A DNA stretch of 64,000 nucleotides from Clostridium sp. CX1 (GCF_025398335.1 NZ_JAODOO010000002.1:124001-188000), one strand, 5' to 3'; positions 46,694 through 56,630 are shown, numbered from the stretch's first letter. Notes: generated by a model not told the origin, from the sequence alone. A program made the numbers and translations.

Positions 46694-47804
46694 CTACTAA
46701 TCCTCCAAATCTTAGTGCAGTACTATCTTCGTGAGCAACTTGATATTTTTCAACTTGAATATACATTGTGGAATTTACAGAAACCCTATAGGCACCTGCT
46801 TCCTTTAATCTGGCTATTAGCTCAGATAAATCCACATCTCTACCAAGCTTTGATTTTTGCCAGATTAAATAATCTTGAAAAGCTTGTTGTATCTTTTGTT
46901 GAATAGAAGTTAAAACAGACGATTTGGATTTAGATATCCAGTATTGAACGTCTACATTGTAATTAACAACCTCTGGAATATTTACAGTCACATGATCTGT
47001 TAGTGGACGAATCTTTTTATCTGAGCAAATTTCAAGTACCTTATCAATCATTTCCTCTGAAGGCAACTTGCCATCTTGCAAAAGAATACGTATATCTACA
47101 GTACCCTCACTTGGACTATCTACTTTTACATCAATAATGTCTTGGCTTGCTGTTTTTGCCCAATACTCATAAGCACCTTCTGGCCCTGCAACAGAAAAAC
47201 TTTCTGGGGCAATTCTTATACGTTCAGCATAAGGATTATCATCTTCAATATCAACACCACCATTTGAAGTAGTTATATTTTTAACTTCTTTAACCCAAGG
47301 AAGAGGATCTACTAAGTTTGTAATTTCCCCTGGTAAATATCCATTACCAGTTATTCCCGCTTCTGTACAGGTAGCAGCAATCTGTATAGTATTTTCGCCA
47401 GCAGGAACAGTTAGTGTTTCATCTGTTGCAAAGTAAGTGTTATCACCAACTAAAAAACGCGTTCCCTTTGGAATAGTCAACACATCTACTCGGTTCTCTT
47501 CAATTATAAATTTCATTGTTGTTACTGCAGCAGATGCTCCTAGCCTCGGAGTTGAGACATCCTCTCCTTTATGGTCCAGAAAATCATCTTCTGCATAAGC
47601 TAATAAATTTTGCTTTAAGGCATAATTAAGATTGTTTCGCTCTTGGGTCACATACAAGACAAGTCCTTGAATAAACTTTCTGCGAGGATCAGCATTTGAA
47701 AGAGTTATCCCTGTTTGAGTTTCAACGTATGATAACATATCATTTTCAATTTTTTCTGGGTCTTTTTCTAAAAAATTAATATCTGGTAAATTAAATCGAT
47801 TCAT
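46686..47804 (-). CDS. baseplate J-like protein
   Basis: A 372-residue P2-gpJ-type wedge protein. Markers are GEDVSTPRLGASAA, TIPKGTRFL, GNGYLPGEITNLVDPLPWV and the C-terminal DVDLSELIARLKEA. It overlaps the gp25-like gene by 14 bp. Confidence 0.9.
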   Translation of the reverse strand: MNRFNLPDINFLEKDPEKIENDMLSYVETQTGITLSNADPRRKFIQGLVLYVTQERNNLNYALKQNLLAYAEDDFLDHKGEDVSTPRLGASAAVTTMKFIIEENRVDVLTIPKGTRFLVGDNTYFATDETLTVPAGENTIQIAATCTEAGITGNGYLPGEITNLVDPLPWVKEVKNITTSNGGVDIEDDNPYAERIRIAPESFSVAGPEGAYEYWAKTASQDIIDVKVDSPSEGTVDIRILLQDGKLPSEEMIDKVLEICSDKKIRPLTDHVTVNIPEVVNYNVDVQYWISKSKSSVLTSIQQKIQQAFQDYLIWQKSKLGRDVDLSELIARLKEAGAYRVSVNSTMYIQVEKYQVAHEDSTALRFGGLVDE

Positions 47805-48099
47805 CTACGCTCACCCTCACAATCGTCTTCAATTGTCCATCTTTTCTGTTTCCCTCAAACCTTATTTCTTCCACAATAGCTCTAGGCTCGTTATCATTTA
47901 TAGCTTTCATAATCCTAGCCGAATTAATAGCTTGTGCTGCAATAATTGGAGAATCTAAATCTGGTATCCACCCAAAGTTTCTATCCATTGGACAACTATA
48001 GACAAAGGTTGAAAGGATAAATGATACATTTTGCAACACCTCTTTTGTTCTAGTTGCTCCAAAATCAATTTTACTAAGATTAGTTACTTCATATTGCAT
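47791..48099 (-). CDS. gp25/gpW-like baseplate protein
   Basis: A 102-residue baseplate wedge protein of the T4 gp25/P2 gpW group: QNVSFILSTFVYSCPMDRNFGW and INDNEPRAIVEEI. GGAAGGTG site. Gene order gpU-(gpW)-gpJ-gpI fits P2-like tails. Confidence 0.87.
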   Translation of the reverse strand: MQYEVTNLSKIDFGATRTKEVLQNVSFILSTFVYSCPMDRNFGWIPDLDSPIIAAQAINSARIMKAINDNEPRAIVEEIRFEGNRKDGQLKTIVRVSVDESI

Positions 48100-48116
48100 A
48101 CATACACCTTCCTTTC

Positions 48117-48515
48117 CTATAGACGATATTCTTTAAGAGTGACATTAACCTCTGCTGACAAAATATTACCGTTACTGTCTATTACATTATAGGCCTCACT
48201 CATCTGCTGTATATACCAATAGTTTTGTGATACAGGTTTACCACCTATAATAAAATAGTCAACTTTACCTGTATCACGAATTTCCCTAAGTTTTTCTAAT
48301 TGCTTTGAAGGGTTTACCCCTAATTCTGCTTTTAGCAAAATATCGAATGAGATTTCCTCAAGTTCCGCTCCAATAAACTCACTTATCGGTTTCTTTTGGT
48401 TAACTTCATGCTCAGCCCAACGTACTGATCCACTTCTTTTTAAATTAGAGAATGTCTGCGTTATTTTTTCAGACACCTCAAAAACAATCTCACCAAAACT
48501 ACCTATCTTGGCCAA
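48117..48515 (-). CDS. phage tail protein, P2 gpU-like
   Basis: A 132-residue tail-completion protein starting MAKIGSFGEIVFEVS with a TTG codon; GGAAGTGAT fits this start better than the TTG at 48530. It has QTFSNLKRSGSVRWAEHE and GGKPVSQNYWYI as in gpU. Confidence 0.8.
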   Translation of the reverse strand: MAKIGSFGEIVFEVSEKITQTFSNLKRSGSVRWAEHEVNQKKPISEFIGAELEEISFDILLKAELGVNPSKQLEKLREIRDTGKVDYFIIGGKPVSQNYWYIQQMSEAYNVIDSNGNILSAEVNVTLKEYRL

Positions 48516-48542
48516 ATTAATCACTTCCAATCGATTAAGATG

Positions 48543-48965
48543 TTACAGAATCTGTTCTCTATGCGTATGGTTTTTCAATGAAATTCCATCTGCTATTACA
48601 TCACCCTGAACATTAATGTTTCCTTTTATATTTATAGGTCCAGTTGCATCTATTGTAAGCGTGCTTGTACTAGTATCATATTCAATCACTGTACCATCGA
48701 CAAAAGTCATATGCCGCTTACGTTTATTACTAACAGGTGGAACATCTTCATCAGAATAAACTGATGCCAAAATATAACCAACCTTTTGTTCAGTAAATCC
48801 GCAAATAACTTGTTCTTCAATTTCAGGAATCCAATAATCTTTACTTTTACATGTTCCTCTATATCCAATTTGTAATTCAGCAGATAGTTGCCCTGTATCG
48901 GGGAAAAGAACTCGTCCAGTACATTTTTCCTCATTTACTGTTTTTACAATTCCAACTTTAATCAT
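48543..48965 (-). CDS. phage baseplate assembly protein V
   Basis: A 140-residue gpV-type spike protein. An OB-fold part (MIKVGIVKTVNEEKCTGRV) is followed by a short beta-helix (TLTIDATGPINIKGNINVQG) and a C-terminal HTHREQ, which resembles the iron-binding HxH tip of P2 spikes. GGAGGG supports ATG at 48965, overlapping the gpD-like stop by one base. Confidence 0.87.
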   Translation of the reverse strand: MIKVGIVKTVNEEKCTGRVLFPDTGQLSAELQIGYRGTCKSKDYWIPEIEEQVICGFTEQKVGYILASVYSDEDVPPVSNKRKRHMTFVDGTVIEYDTSTSTLTIDATGPINIKGNINVQGDVIADGISLKNHTHREQIL

Positions 48966-49984
48966 TAGTAACCCTCCAGACATCTTCTAATTTGAAGTGA
49001 AACAGAATCCTGAGAGTGTATCACTTGAGATATGATATACTTACCATCAAACCAACCAAACTCTTTTAAATTTATAGTCATTCCTGCATCCAAGTGTTTT
49101 TCACTAATTACATTCAATGTTAAAGTAGTTGCATTTTTGTTAGCTTCCCTCAGTTTTTTCTTTGCTAATTTTTGTGCTTCAGCAGTGGATTTGACATCTT
49201 CTTTAACTACAAGAGTTCTTCCTACCTGTGGTGATTTTGGAGGAGTAAATGTAGCTTTAATAGTTTTTTTCTTATTAGAGTCTACATTTTCAACTCTGCA
49301 GGCTTTATATGTTTCAGTTAATGTTGTTTTCGCAGACCAATTAATTACCTGAATTGAACTATCTCCGCTATTATTTCTGTAAATAGTGGCAACTGAATCT
49401 CTACTCTCATAGTCTGCTTCATCTAATATAACAATTGAGTTATTTGAAAGCTTCAAGCACAATCCTTCATCACTACATATTTTATATAGAAAAGATAAAT
49501 CAGTTTCGTTATCTTGCTCATAACGATCTTTTTGGGGATTATCATCTGTTTCATAGTAAAGCTTTAATCCATTTGCTTTAGCTATATCACCTGCAACAAC
49601 TTTTAATGTTGCCTTTTCCCAAGCCTTAGACTTATCTTCTCCACGAATACTATTACTTTCAGGAACAGATAAAGCCTTTATTGTTATTTCTGTAGGAGGT
49701 CCAGAACCCTCTATTTCATCTATTTCAAAACTTCCAATTTTCGTCTTGATATTAGTTTTTGACCAGTTCTGTTTTTCAATAGCAGCCGTAATTGTAGATC
49801 CTTTCTTTGGAAACCAACTATTTAGCCATACGGTTTCAATATCTTCTAGTACAAGTTGAAGGTCATCTATCTGCCCGCTTAAATTATCTGTATATGTCCA
49901 ACTTTTTGTATGTCCAGTTAAATGCTCCATAATGCTTGTTCCATTATAACTAATATCTAGTTGTGTACGTCTACTATTGGTCAT
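48965..49984 (-). CDS. phage late control D-like baseplate hub
   Basis: A 339-residue gpD-type hub protein: LDISYNGTSIMEHL, ALSVPESNSIRGEDKSKAWE, LSFLYKICSDEGL. It forms the base on which gpV sits. ATGA overlap with the gpX gene. Confidence 0.87.
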   Translation of the reverse strand: MTNSRRTQLDISYNGTSIMEHLTGHTKSWTYTDNLSGQIDDLQLVLEDIETVWLNSWFPKKGSTITAAIEKQNWSKTNIKTKIGSFEIDEIEGSGPPTEITIKALSVPESNSIRGEDKSKAWEKATLKVVAGDIAKANGLKLYYETDDNPQKDRYEQDNETDLSFLYKICSDEGLCLKLSNNSIVILDEADYESRDSVATIYRNNSGDSSIQVINWSAKTTLTETYKACRVENVDSNKKKTIKATFTPPKSPQVGRTLVVKEDVKSTAEAQKLAKKKLREANKNATTLTLNVISEKHLDAGMTINLKEFGWFDGKYIISQVIHSQDSVSLQIRRCLEGY

Positions 49985-50199
49985 ACTTCATCAACCTCCC
50001 CTAACCATTTTGGCCGTTCTGTATATTCAGCAGTATCTATGCCCTCTGGAATTGTTAAAGTGATTCCTCCAGGAAAGATAACTATCTTTCTATATTGTTT
50101 GTTTGCTTCTATTAAAAGAGGGAACAAATACTCGTTCCCTAATGTGTCGTGTGCTATTTTATCCCATGTATCACCTTGAATTGTTATATATTTAGCCAT
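49981..50199 (-). CDS. phage tail protein X (LysM-like)
   Basis: A 72-residue P2-gpX-type protein: ITIQGDTWDKIAHDTLGNEY and VIFPGGITLTIPE, the LysM-like repeat. It overlaps the tape measure gene by 8 bp. Confidence 0.88.
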   Translation of the reverse strand: MAKYITIQGDTWDKIAHDTLGNEYLFPLLIEANKQYRKIVIFPGGITLTIPEGIDTAEYTERPKWLGEVDEV

Positions 50200-52873
50200 T
50201 GTAACTCACCCTCTTATCACTGCTTCCTACAGATGATGGTACCTGCATATTATTAATTCGAGTAGCTAAATTGTTTAAAGCAGTTTCTACTCTTTTCCCA
50301 GCAGTTGATATCCCACTAAGAGATTGAAGCCATCCACCAGCTTGATTAGCTGTGCTAGCAAGTGTGCCTAAATTACTTTTTAAGGCATCGGCACTAAATC
50401 TAATACCCATAAAAGAACCAGACATCCAGATATTGATTTGCCCTGTGCTGTTTGCCATGTTTTGAAAATTTTGTGCACTTAAGCTAGTTGCAGTTTGCAT
50501 TGCCATAAATCCAATCGTCAGAGAAGTTGCAGCCTGCCCTGAAGAAAGAGCCAGTGTTTGTAAATTGGTTGTATTTAGAGTTAATGCCGCATTGATACTT
50601 GTCAAGTTTATAGAAAGTTGGGTATTAGCTTGCACAGCATAAGTTTCTAAGCTCTTGACACTAGTAACTGTAGTCGTAACAGCTGATTTTAACTCAGCTG
50701 TTGATTGAGCTACAATAGCATTAGTTGGTGATGCGGTTGCACTCGTTTGAGTATTTGTTTGAGTTGCAGTTGATTGCCTTGTAGTATCAACTGCTTTCCC
50801 ACCTACCCATTTTCCTGCTACATAGCCACCTAGACCACCAATAAAACCACCAATTGCCGTTCCTATTCCTGGAGCAATAGCTGTACCAATTGCTGCACCT
50901 ATCTTTGCTCCCCCAAGACTTCCTGCAAGCCCTGTTCCGGCTTGTACTGTGGATTTTGCTTTATCATTTGACCGGTAGACATTATATGCTTCCATAGCAA
51001 TGGTTGCTGGTAAAGCCGCTTTGCCTAATACATTCCCAACCTTGCCTAAAACAGGTTTAAGTACACTAGTGTTAGTAACGGATTGAGCGACTTGCTTAGT
51101 AGGGAATGGTATAATTTTACCTTTTGAAGAAGTTGAAGGCACTGGAGCTGGAACAGACTTTGGAGTTACTCCACTGGCAGTAGCCTTAGCACCTTTTGCT
51201 TTATTATAAATCCCTTTTCCTGCACCCAATGCACCTTTAGCTAGTACTCCACCTCCAAGCATCCATGCAACTGCACCGCTTCCTAAAGCAGAAAAAACAT
51301 TTCCTTCTGCCAAATTACTCATAGAAGTTTTTAGAGCACCAGTAAATGCGTTATACCATGCTTTTGCCGCAATTTCTCCAAGCTTAGCAAAGATTTTATT
51401 CATACTCTCACCACCAGGTCCACTAAGCCACTCTTCTGTTTTTGCAGATGCTTCATCTAACATATAAACAACTTTATCACCAAAATCCATGTTGGAAAAC
51501 TTAGCGTCCTCTGAGGTGAATGGCTTGAAAACATCTTTTAAAGTACTTGCTAAACGTTCTCCAGCTTGCTCAATTCCTCCCGAGCTTTTGTCAATACCAG
51601 AGCTTATTCCATTAAATAAGTCTTGGAAAACTGGAAGAATGGGTGTAGCAAATTTGATTTGTGCAGTTTCTACACTTCCTTTTAACTCCTCTAATGAACC
51701 AGCGTAATTATCCTTCATAGCCTTAGCTGCCTTTTCTGCAGCACCTGTTGAGTTTTTTAATGATTTAGTCAACTCATTTATTTTTTCAGGACCTGCAGAG
51801 AAAAGATTAAGCATACCAGTAGCAGCTTCAGTTCCAAATACAGTTGAAGCATATTGTACCTTTTGTGTATCAGATAAGTTCTTAGTTGCCTTATTCCAGT
51901 TATCTGATAGTTCTGCGAGATTCTTAAACTTACCCTGTGAGTCAGTAACTGAAAGATTTAACTTATCTAAAGCTTTCCGTGCTTCTTTTGGAGGATTAGA
52001 TAATCGAATAAGAGCCATACGCAAGGACGTTCCAGCTTGCTCTCCACTTAATCCTTTATCAACCATTACGCCTGTTGCTGAAGCTAATTCCTCTAGACTT
52101 AATCCAAGTGTATTAGCCACAGGAGCAGCATATTTAAAGGAATATCCTAAGTCCTCTACACCAGCCGCAGTTTTGTTAGCACTCATAGCCATAACATCAG
52201 CTACATGACTTGCCTCTGTTGCCTTTAATTCAAAAGCATTTAATGCTGATGTAACAACAGATGATGTCATTGACAAATCTTCACCAGATGCTTCAGCAGC
52301 AGCTAGAATTCCAGGCATAGCACCAATAATTTTATTTGTATCCATACCTTTAGAAGCTAACTCCTGCATAGCAGTTGCTACTTCAGTTGCAGAAAGAGAA
52401 GAACTAGCCCCAAGTTCAAGTGCTGTATTACTAAGTTTTTTCATCTCTTCCCCAGAAGCACTTGCAATTACACCTACCTTGGTGATTTGCTGCTGAAAAC
52501 TAGCAGCCTTATCTAAGGAACTCATAGCTACGCCTGTTGCTGTGACGGCTGTAGCAAATGCAGCTGTACTTGCTACATTTTTTGCTGTATCTAATCCGTT
52601 GCTTAATGCCGATTTAAATCCCTTAATTCTCTTTTGTGTTGATTCTAGTCGTGATAACTCCTTTGTTAGCCTCTGTGTAGATTCACTAAGCTGATCTTGT
52701 GTTATTTTACCTTTTCTGAAATCATTGTTCAAAGCATCTAGTGCTCGCTGAGTTTGCCTTGCTTCATTTTTCAGTGATGTTAGCCGACTATTTGCTGTAG
52801 AAAAAGTACTGGAGAAAGAACTAGCTAGTTTTCCTCCAATCTGAAAGCTCATCTCAAAAGTTTTTCTAGCCAT
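50192..52873 (-). CDS. phage tail tape measure protein
   Basis: An 893-residue tape measure that sets tail length. The N-terminal third is coiled coil. The TP901-type core domain lies at about 130-330 (LGASSSLSATEVATAMQELA). Glycine-rich hydrophobic segments at about 645-715 include GTAIGGFIGGLGGYVAG. The C-terminal part is helical. Its start overlaps the frameshifted chaperone's stop. Confidence 0.92.
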   Translation of the reverse strand: MARKTFEMSFQIGGKLASSFSSTFSTANSRLTSLKNEARQTQRALDALNNDFRKGKITQDQLSESTQRLTKELSRLESTQKRIKGFKSALSNGLDTAKNVASTAAFATAVTATGVAMSSLDKAASFQQQITKVGVIASASGEEMKKLSNTALELGASSSLSATEVATAMQELASKGMDTNKIIGAMPGILAAAEASGEDLSMTSSVVTSALNAFELKATEASHVADVMAMSANKTAAGVEDLGYSFKYAAPVANTLGLSLEELASATGVMVDKGLSGEQAGTSLRMALIRLSNPPKEARKALDKLNLSVTDSQGKFKNLAELSDNWNKATKNLSDTQKVQYASTVFGTEAATGMLNLFSAGPEKINELTKSLKNSTGAAEKAAKAMKDNYAGSLEELKGSVETAQIKFATPILPVFQDLFNGISSGIDKSSGGIEQAGERLASTLKDVFKPFTSEDAKFSNMDFGDKVVYMLDEASAKTEEWLSGPGGESMNKIFAKLGEIAAKAWYNAFTGALKTSMSNLAEGNVFSALGSGAVAWMLGGGVLAKGALGAGKGIYNKAKGAKATASGVTPKSVPAPVPSTSSKGKIIPFPTKQVAQSVTNTSVLKPVLGKVGNVLGKAALPATIAMEAYNVYRSNDKAKSTVQAGTGLAGSLGGAKIGAAIGTAIAPGIGTAIGGFIGGLGGYVAGKWVGGKAVDTTRQSTATQTNTQTSATASPTNAIVAQSTAELKSAVTTTVTSVKSLETYAVQANTQLSINLTSINAALTLNTTNLQTLALSSGQAATSLTIGFMAMQTATSLSAQNFQNMANSTGQINIWMSGSFMGIRFSADALKSNLGTLASTANQAGGWLQSLSGISTAGKRVETALNNLATRINNMQVPSSVGSSDKRVSYNG

Positions 52874-53299
52874 CTTTGTCCTCCTCTCCCACTAAGGCAT
52901 CCATCCAACCTTTTAGTTCTCTGATTGTTTTAGATTGCCAGTATTCAATGCTTGTATAGGTGCCTATTGCTAATTTGATGAGGATTCTTCGGAACTCTTG
53001 GATTCCTCCTTCTGTCCCGACAATCCCATTAAAAAATTTCTTACTGAAAAGGTAACTTCTAAAAAGTCTGGTGCAGATAACTTCTTTAAATCATCCACAA
53101 TAATACCAGATGCTTTTGAAGCTACTGAAAGCAATACCTTTTGATCATATACATTGTTAAATCCATAAGCACTTCCATTTACACGCAATTCAGTATCTAC
53201 CTTTAAAATATCTTCGCCTGTTAAATCCTCAAGTTTTAATTCAATTTCATCAATTTCTTTTCCATCTAAATTTAATGATTTGTTTAAAGCTATTTTCAT
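52866..53299 (-). CDS. tail assembly chaperone, -1 frameshift product (gpE-E' type)
   Basis: Reading the zero frame to codon 90 and slipping back one base at T-TTT-TTA (minus strand, 53036-53030) gives a 144-residue fusion. The extra 54 residues contain GGIQEFRRILIKLAIG and IEYWQSKTIRELKGW and end 8 bp inside the tape measure start. Such frameshift fusions are the rule for tail chaperones of this position. The slippery heptamer and the clean open frame are seen; the efficiency is not. Confidence 0.8.
52970..53299 (-). CDS. tail assembly chaperone, short form (gpE-like)
   Basis: A 109-residue protein starting MKIALNKSLNLDGKEID with the core LKKLSAPDFLEVTFSVRNF. It is the zero-frame product, ending in a Ser/Glu-rich tail (KSSEESSSN). 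It precedes the tape measure, as all tail chaperones do. GGAGGG site. Confidence 0.85.
   Translation of the reverse strand: MKIALNKSLNLDGKEIDEIELKLEDLTGEDILKVDTELRVNGSAYGFNNVYDQKVLLSVASKASGIIVDDLKKLSAPDFLEVTFSVRNFLMGLSGQKEESKSSEESSSN
53030..53036 (-). promoter_or_regulatory. slippery heptamer TTTTTTA
   Basis: T TTT TTA in the zero frame of the chaperone gene, a strong -1 slippery site of the X XXY YYZ type. The -1 frame is open on both sides of it until 52866. Confidence 0.78.
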
Positions 53300-53315
53300 A
53301 TTACTTTCCCTCCAA

Positions 53316-53840
53316 TTACATTCCTAATGCTTTTCTTAAATCTGCCATATAATCAACGCCGTTAACAATATAGATGTAGTTAACTTTATCAAGTTCAATA
53401 AAGGTTTTCCCCTCACGCTCAATTTTTAAGTATAAGACTTCAACTTCCGTTGACCCTTCATAAGGAGATCCTTTCTCCGCTTTACCTAGTTCATTATTAG
53501 TTGGAATACCTCTAACTACAACTCTATTAGCTTTAAATTCATGCTTACCTTTTGTTAGATTATACTCTTGGTTAGCTAAACGACAGTCAATTATCGCCAT
53601 TTGTGGCTTTAAAAACTCCAATAAATCTTCTGTGATAACAGTCCAGTTTATAGTAAGTTGCATACTTTGAAAGTGTCCTATGTTAGGGGATTCGTATTCG
53701 CCAGCAATTCCACTACCAGAAACAGTTTCTGTCATGGCTTCTAAAGAAGGTAGTTCCAAGTCTGCAACTCCTTTTAGTTCAGGAGATCCATTTACATATA
53801 TTCTGAAATCATTCAGCTTTTCAGGAATTAATTTACCCAT
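53316..53840 (-). CDS. major tail tube protein
   Basis: A 174-residue P2-gpFII-type tube protein: IPEKLNDFRIYVNG, LELPSLEAMTETVSGSG, VVVRGIPTNNELG. It forms the inner tube under the sheath. GGAGG site. Confidence 0.9.
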   Translation of the reverse strand: MGKLIPEKLNDFRIYVNGSPELKGVADLELPSLEAMTETVSGSGIAGEYESPNIGHFQSMQLTINWTVITEDLLEFLKPQMAIIDCRLANQEYNLTKGKHEFKANRVVVRGIPTNNELGKAEKGSPYEGSTEVEVLYLKIEREGKTFIELDKVNYIYIVNGVDYMADLRKALGM

Positions 53841-53860
53841 ATTCTTTTACCTCCTATTTA

Positions 53861-55321
53861 CTATTCTGAAAACATTTGATTATAATAAGTAGCATCAAAT
53901 TCTACAATAAAATCAATTTCACGGGCTGGTGTAGGTTCTGCTAAATATACATGGTAACGAACAATTCCATCTAGTAAATCAGTAGTTGGATTTTCTTCCT
54001 TTAAAAATTCTACTCTTCCACCAATAAGTGCACCAGCTGATGTTAACCCATTTAGCCAAATATTAATCTCATCTACCACGCTACTAATTAGCATCTTATT
54101 AATTAAGTTGTCCACCTTTTGCCATGTTCTTAGAATAATCGTATTTTGTACCCAGTTATGCATACGTCGAACAGGAATAAAAGCATCTTTTGTATTTTTA
54201 TTGGATGGATATGCCCCAGTTCTGTTTCCCCAAGCTCTCCAATTTCCCATAAAATTTAGTGCTGTGACGATACCTTCCCCATTTAAATATGCTGCCTGAT
54301 CAGGGCCAAGGTTAACTTCTGTCCCATCTTTTGTAATTGCTTTATCAATTTTTAAAGGCTCATTTGATGGACTCTTATGTGGAGTATCATCATTTTTTGA
54401 ATCTACAAGATTCATAAGACTAGCCAAATGTGTTGAGAAATTATATATTTTATTATTAAAAGCCAACTTTGGCCAACAAACAAATTCATTTTCAGAGATA
54501 TAATTCCCTTCATTTTTCCATCCTGAAACTTTTGTATAAGTATTTGCCTCTAATGTATCAATATCTACAGCAGTACATGCTTTAAAATAAGTATTCACAC
54601 TACTTGCCTTTGCTTTCATGACAGCTTCAATAGTAGGTTTTTTTGAATATTTAGGTGCAATAATTGTTCCAGGTACTAAACCGAATTTAGGAAAAATAGA
54701 GTTAATTAATTCTAATCCTGTTGAAGCACCTGTATTAGCATCTACTCCTCCAATTATGTCATTATCTGTTACTTTCGATGGATCAATTTTTGTATAAGAA
54801 ACAGATAGAGTACCTTGTTCAAGAGGAATAGAACCACCTGTAATTGCCGTAATTATCACATTTCCATCCCCATCAAATGTTGCTGTATAATCTGTATTCT
54901 TAATCAATTCTTGTCCATCAGAAGTTGCAATTTTTACTTTTAATGTATCTAGTAATACTCCCCTATCTGTAATTACTGACCTATGATTTAGAATAGGCAC
55001 AGAACTGGAACTAACTTCTGTAATATGTTTAGATGGATCTAGTACATTAATAAATACTACTGGTCCTACCCCATACAACATAAAAGCAGTATTCATAGCT
55101 TCGCAAAGAGTATAGCTTTCCCAATCATCCGAATATCCTAACGCTTTCACAGCTTCACTGTATTTATATGCAAGTAACGGTTTGCTCACATACTCCCTTG
55201 TTTCCGCTAAATTAATTGGTGCTGTACCTACTACTACTTGAAGACCTGCGGTTGCTTGTGCAGCAGAAGCAATCGAAGTAACTACTTCACTTGCATAAAC
55301 CCCATGTTTATAATCAGTCAT
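53861..55321 (-). CDS. tail sheath protein
   Basis: A 486-residue P2-gpFI-type sheath. N-terminal HGVYASEVVTS handshake arm, central domain with GGVDANTGASTGLELINSIF, and a C-terminal YHVYLAEPTPAREIDFIVEFD strand. Contractile-tail identity rests on it. Its start overlaps the upstream stop by one base. Confidence 0.93.
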   Translation of the reverse strand: MTDYKHGVYASEVVTSIASAAQATAGLQVVVGTAPINLAETREYVSKPLLAYKYSEAVKALGYSDDWESYTLCEAMNTAFMLYGVGPVVFINVLDPSKHITEVSSSSVPILNHRSVITDRGVLLDTLKVKIATSDGQELIKNTDYTATFDGDGNVIITAITGGSIPLEQGTLSVSYTKIDPSKVTDNDIIGGVDANTGASTGLELINSIFPKFGLVPGTIIAPKYSKKPTIEAVMKAKASSVNTYFKACTAVDIDTLEANTYTKVSGWKNEGNYISENEFVCWPKLAFNNKIYNFSTHLASLMNLVDSKNDDTPHKSPSNEPLKIDKAITKDGTEVNLGPDQAAYLNGEGIVTALNFMGNWRAWGNRTGAYPSNKNTKDAFIPVRRMHNWVQNTIILRTWQKVDNLINKMLISSVVDEINIWLNGLTSAGALIGGRVEFLKEENPTTDLLDGIVRYHVYLAEPTPAREIDFIVEFDATYYNQMFSE

Positions 55322-55626
55322 TACTTACTCACCTCTTTATTAAAATATTTCTTTACTTCCTCAAACCAAATGCTTTCAGCAGTACCCTTTTCATTCACAT
55401 TCCTCTCAAATTCTGAAAGCTTACTAAGTTGTATAAATAAATTTTTTAGAATAGGAAACTCCTTTAACTGCTCTTTTAAGTGTAGTGGATATCCATTCCT
55501 ATAAGTGGTATATCTTGAAATGTATTTATTTGTTGGTCCAACATAAATAAAAACAGTTTCCTTTTTTTCAGAAACTGTTTCATTAGTGGTAGTTTTCTTT
55601 GTTTTAGAAATCAAAATTATGTTCAC
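55321..55626 (-). CDS. small phage protein of unknown function
   Basis: A 101-residue protein starting with GTG, overlapping the upstream gene by 23 bp and the sheath by one base. It contains ETVFIYVGPTNKYISRYTTY. Short proteins at this place precede the sheath in several Gram-positive myophages. The ribosome binding site is weak. Confidence 0.65.
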   Translation of the reverse strand: MNIILISKTKKTTTNETVSEKKETVFIYVGPTNKYISRYTTYRNGYPLHLKEQLKEFPILKNLFIQLSKLSEFERNVNEKGTAESIWFEEVKKYFNKEVSK

Positions 55627-56068
55627 TCCAATCCATTTGTACTTTTTGAATATAGAAATTTAAATCCATAATTGCAAACCAATAAGGAAAAGGTTGTTCT
55701 TCAAAAAGTTCTATTTCAATTTTATCCTTTAGTGAAAAAGAACCTATAATTTGTGTCCTTCTAAAGGCTACTTTTAACCTAGTTGCAATATTTAACGGAT
55801 CCCTCCATCCATTTTGCTCATCTTCATTGTATGCACCAATTATTATCCGAATACTAACAGTATCATCTTCATTGTCTTCTTCAGAAATATACCTAACAAT
55901 AACGTAAGGAAACTCAGATGAATCTTCTCCCTTTCCTTTAGATGGTAAGTAGCCAGAATAAACTTCAGGTGCTTTAGTGATACCGTTAGCTTTTGTAGAT
56001 AAATCATATTCTTTTACTGCTTGTTTTATAAAGCCAACCAATTCATCAACTAATTCAATAGGGGTCAT
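55604..56068 (-). CDS. putative tail-completion/neck protein
   Basis: A 154-residue protein with ELVGFIKQAVKEYD and FPYVIVRYISEEDNEDD. Position between the gpZ-like gene and the sheath suggests the tail terminator. TAATG overlap with gpZ-like gene. Function inferred from place only. Confidence 0.6.
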   Translation of the reverse strand: MTPIELVDELVGFIKQAVKEYDLSTKANGITKAPEVYSGYLPSKGKGEDSSEFPYVIVRYISEEDNEDDTVSIRIIIGAYNEDEQNGWRDPLNIATRLKVAFRRTQIIGSFSLKDKIEIELFEEQPFPYWFAIMDLNFYIQKVQMDWSEHNFDF

Positions 56069-56622
56069 TAGCTACCTCCTAACACTCGACTAACCTCATG
56101 CTCTAATCGAGTTTCTAATACTTCTGCTGCTTTTTCTTCTATTTTACTAATAACATTCTCATTCCCAAGCATTTGAGGAACAGACGGACCATAATGTCCC
56201 CGAATGGGAAGCCGTTTCTTCGAAACTCTTGTAAATACGTTAGTATGACTATTACCCATGCTTGTTACAAACGAACCATTAATCATCTTACTAGATCCTT
56301 TCTTAACACTGACAACTGCATATCTCCCATGAGCAGGTAATGACTTATTTGCTCTAACCTTAAACTTCATAAGTTCAAGTACACTACCTGTAGATTTGAT
56401 TTCAGCTGATAGGTTTTCTGAACTTGCATTTTTAATCTTAATAGTGCTGGTAACATCCCTTTGCTTAACAATATACGTTTCTCTTATCAACCGCCCTGCC
56501 TGTGTTTTTGCCGTGCTTGCTGAACGATTTATAGCCCTTGCTGTAACAATTGGAACCTTCTTAGGTACTTCTTCTAGTTTCTTTTGTAGTTTTTCCATTT
56601 GAGGAATAGTTAGATCAATCAC
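56068..56622 (-). CDS. prophage minor tail protein Z (gpZ-like)
   Basis: A 184-residue protein: IVTARAINRSASTAKTQAGR, RLPIRGHYGPSVPQM and a helical C-terminus, as in lambda gpZ. It helps join tail to head. GTG start. Confidence 0.8.
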   Translation of the reverse strand: MIDLTIPQMEKLQKKLEEVPKKVPIVTARAINRSASTAKTQAGRLIRETYIVKQRDVTSTIKIKNASSENLSAEIKSTGSVLELMKFKVRANKSLPAHGRYAVVSVKKGSSKMINGSFVTSMGNSHTNVFTRVSKKRLPIRGHYGPSVPQMLGNENVISKIEEKAAEVLETRLEHEVSRVLGGS

Positions 56623-56630
56623 ATAATCAC

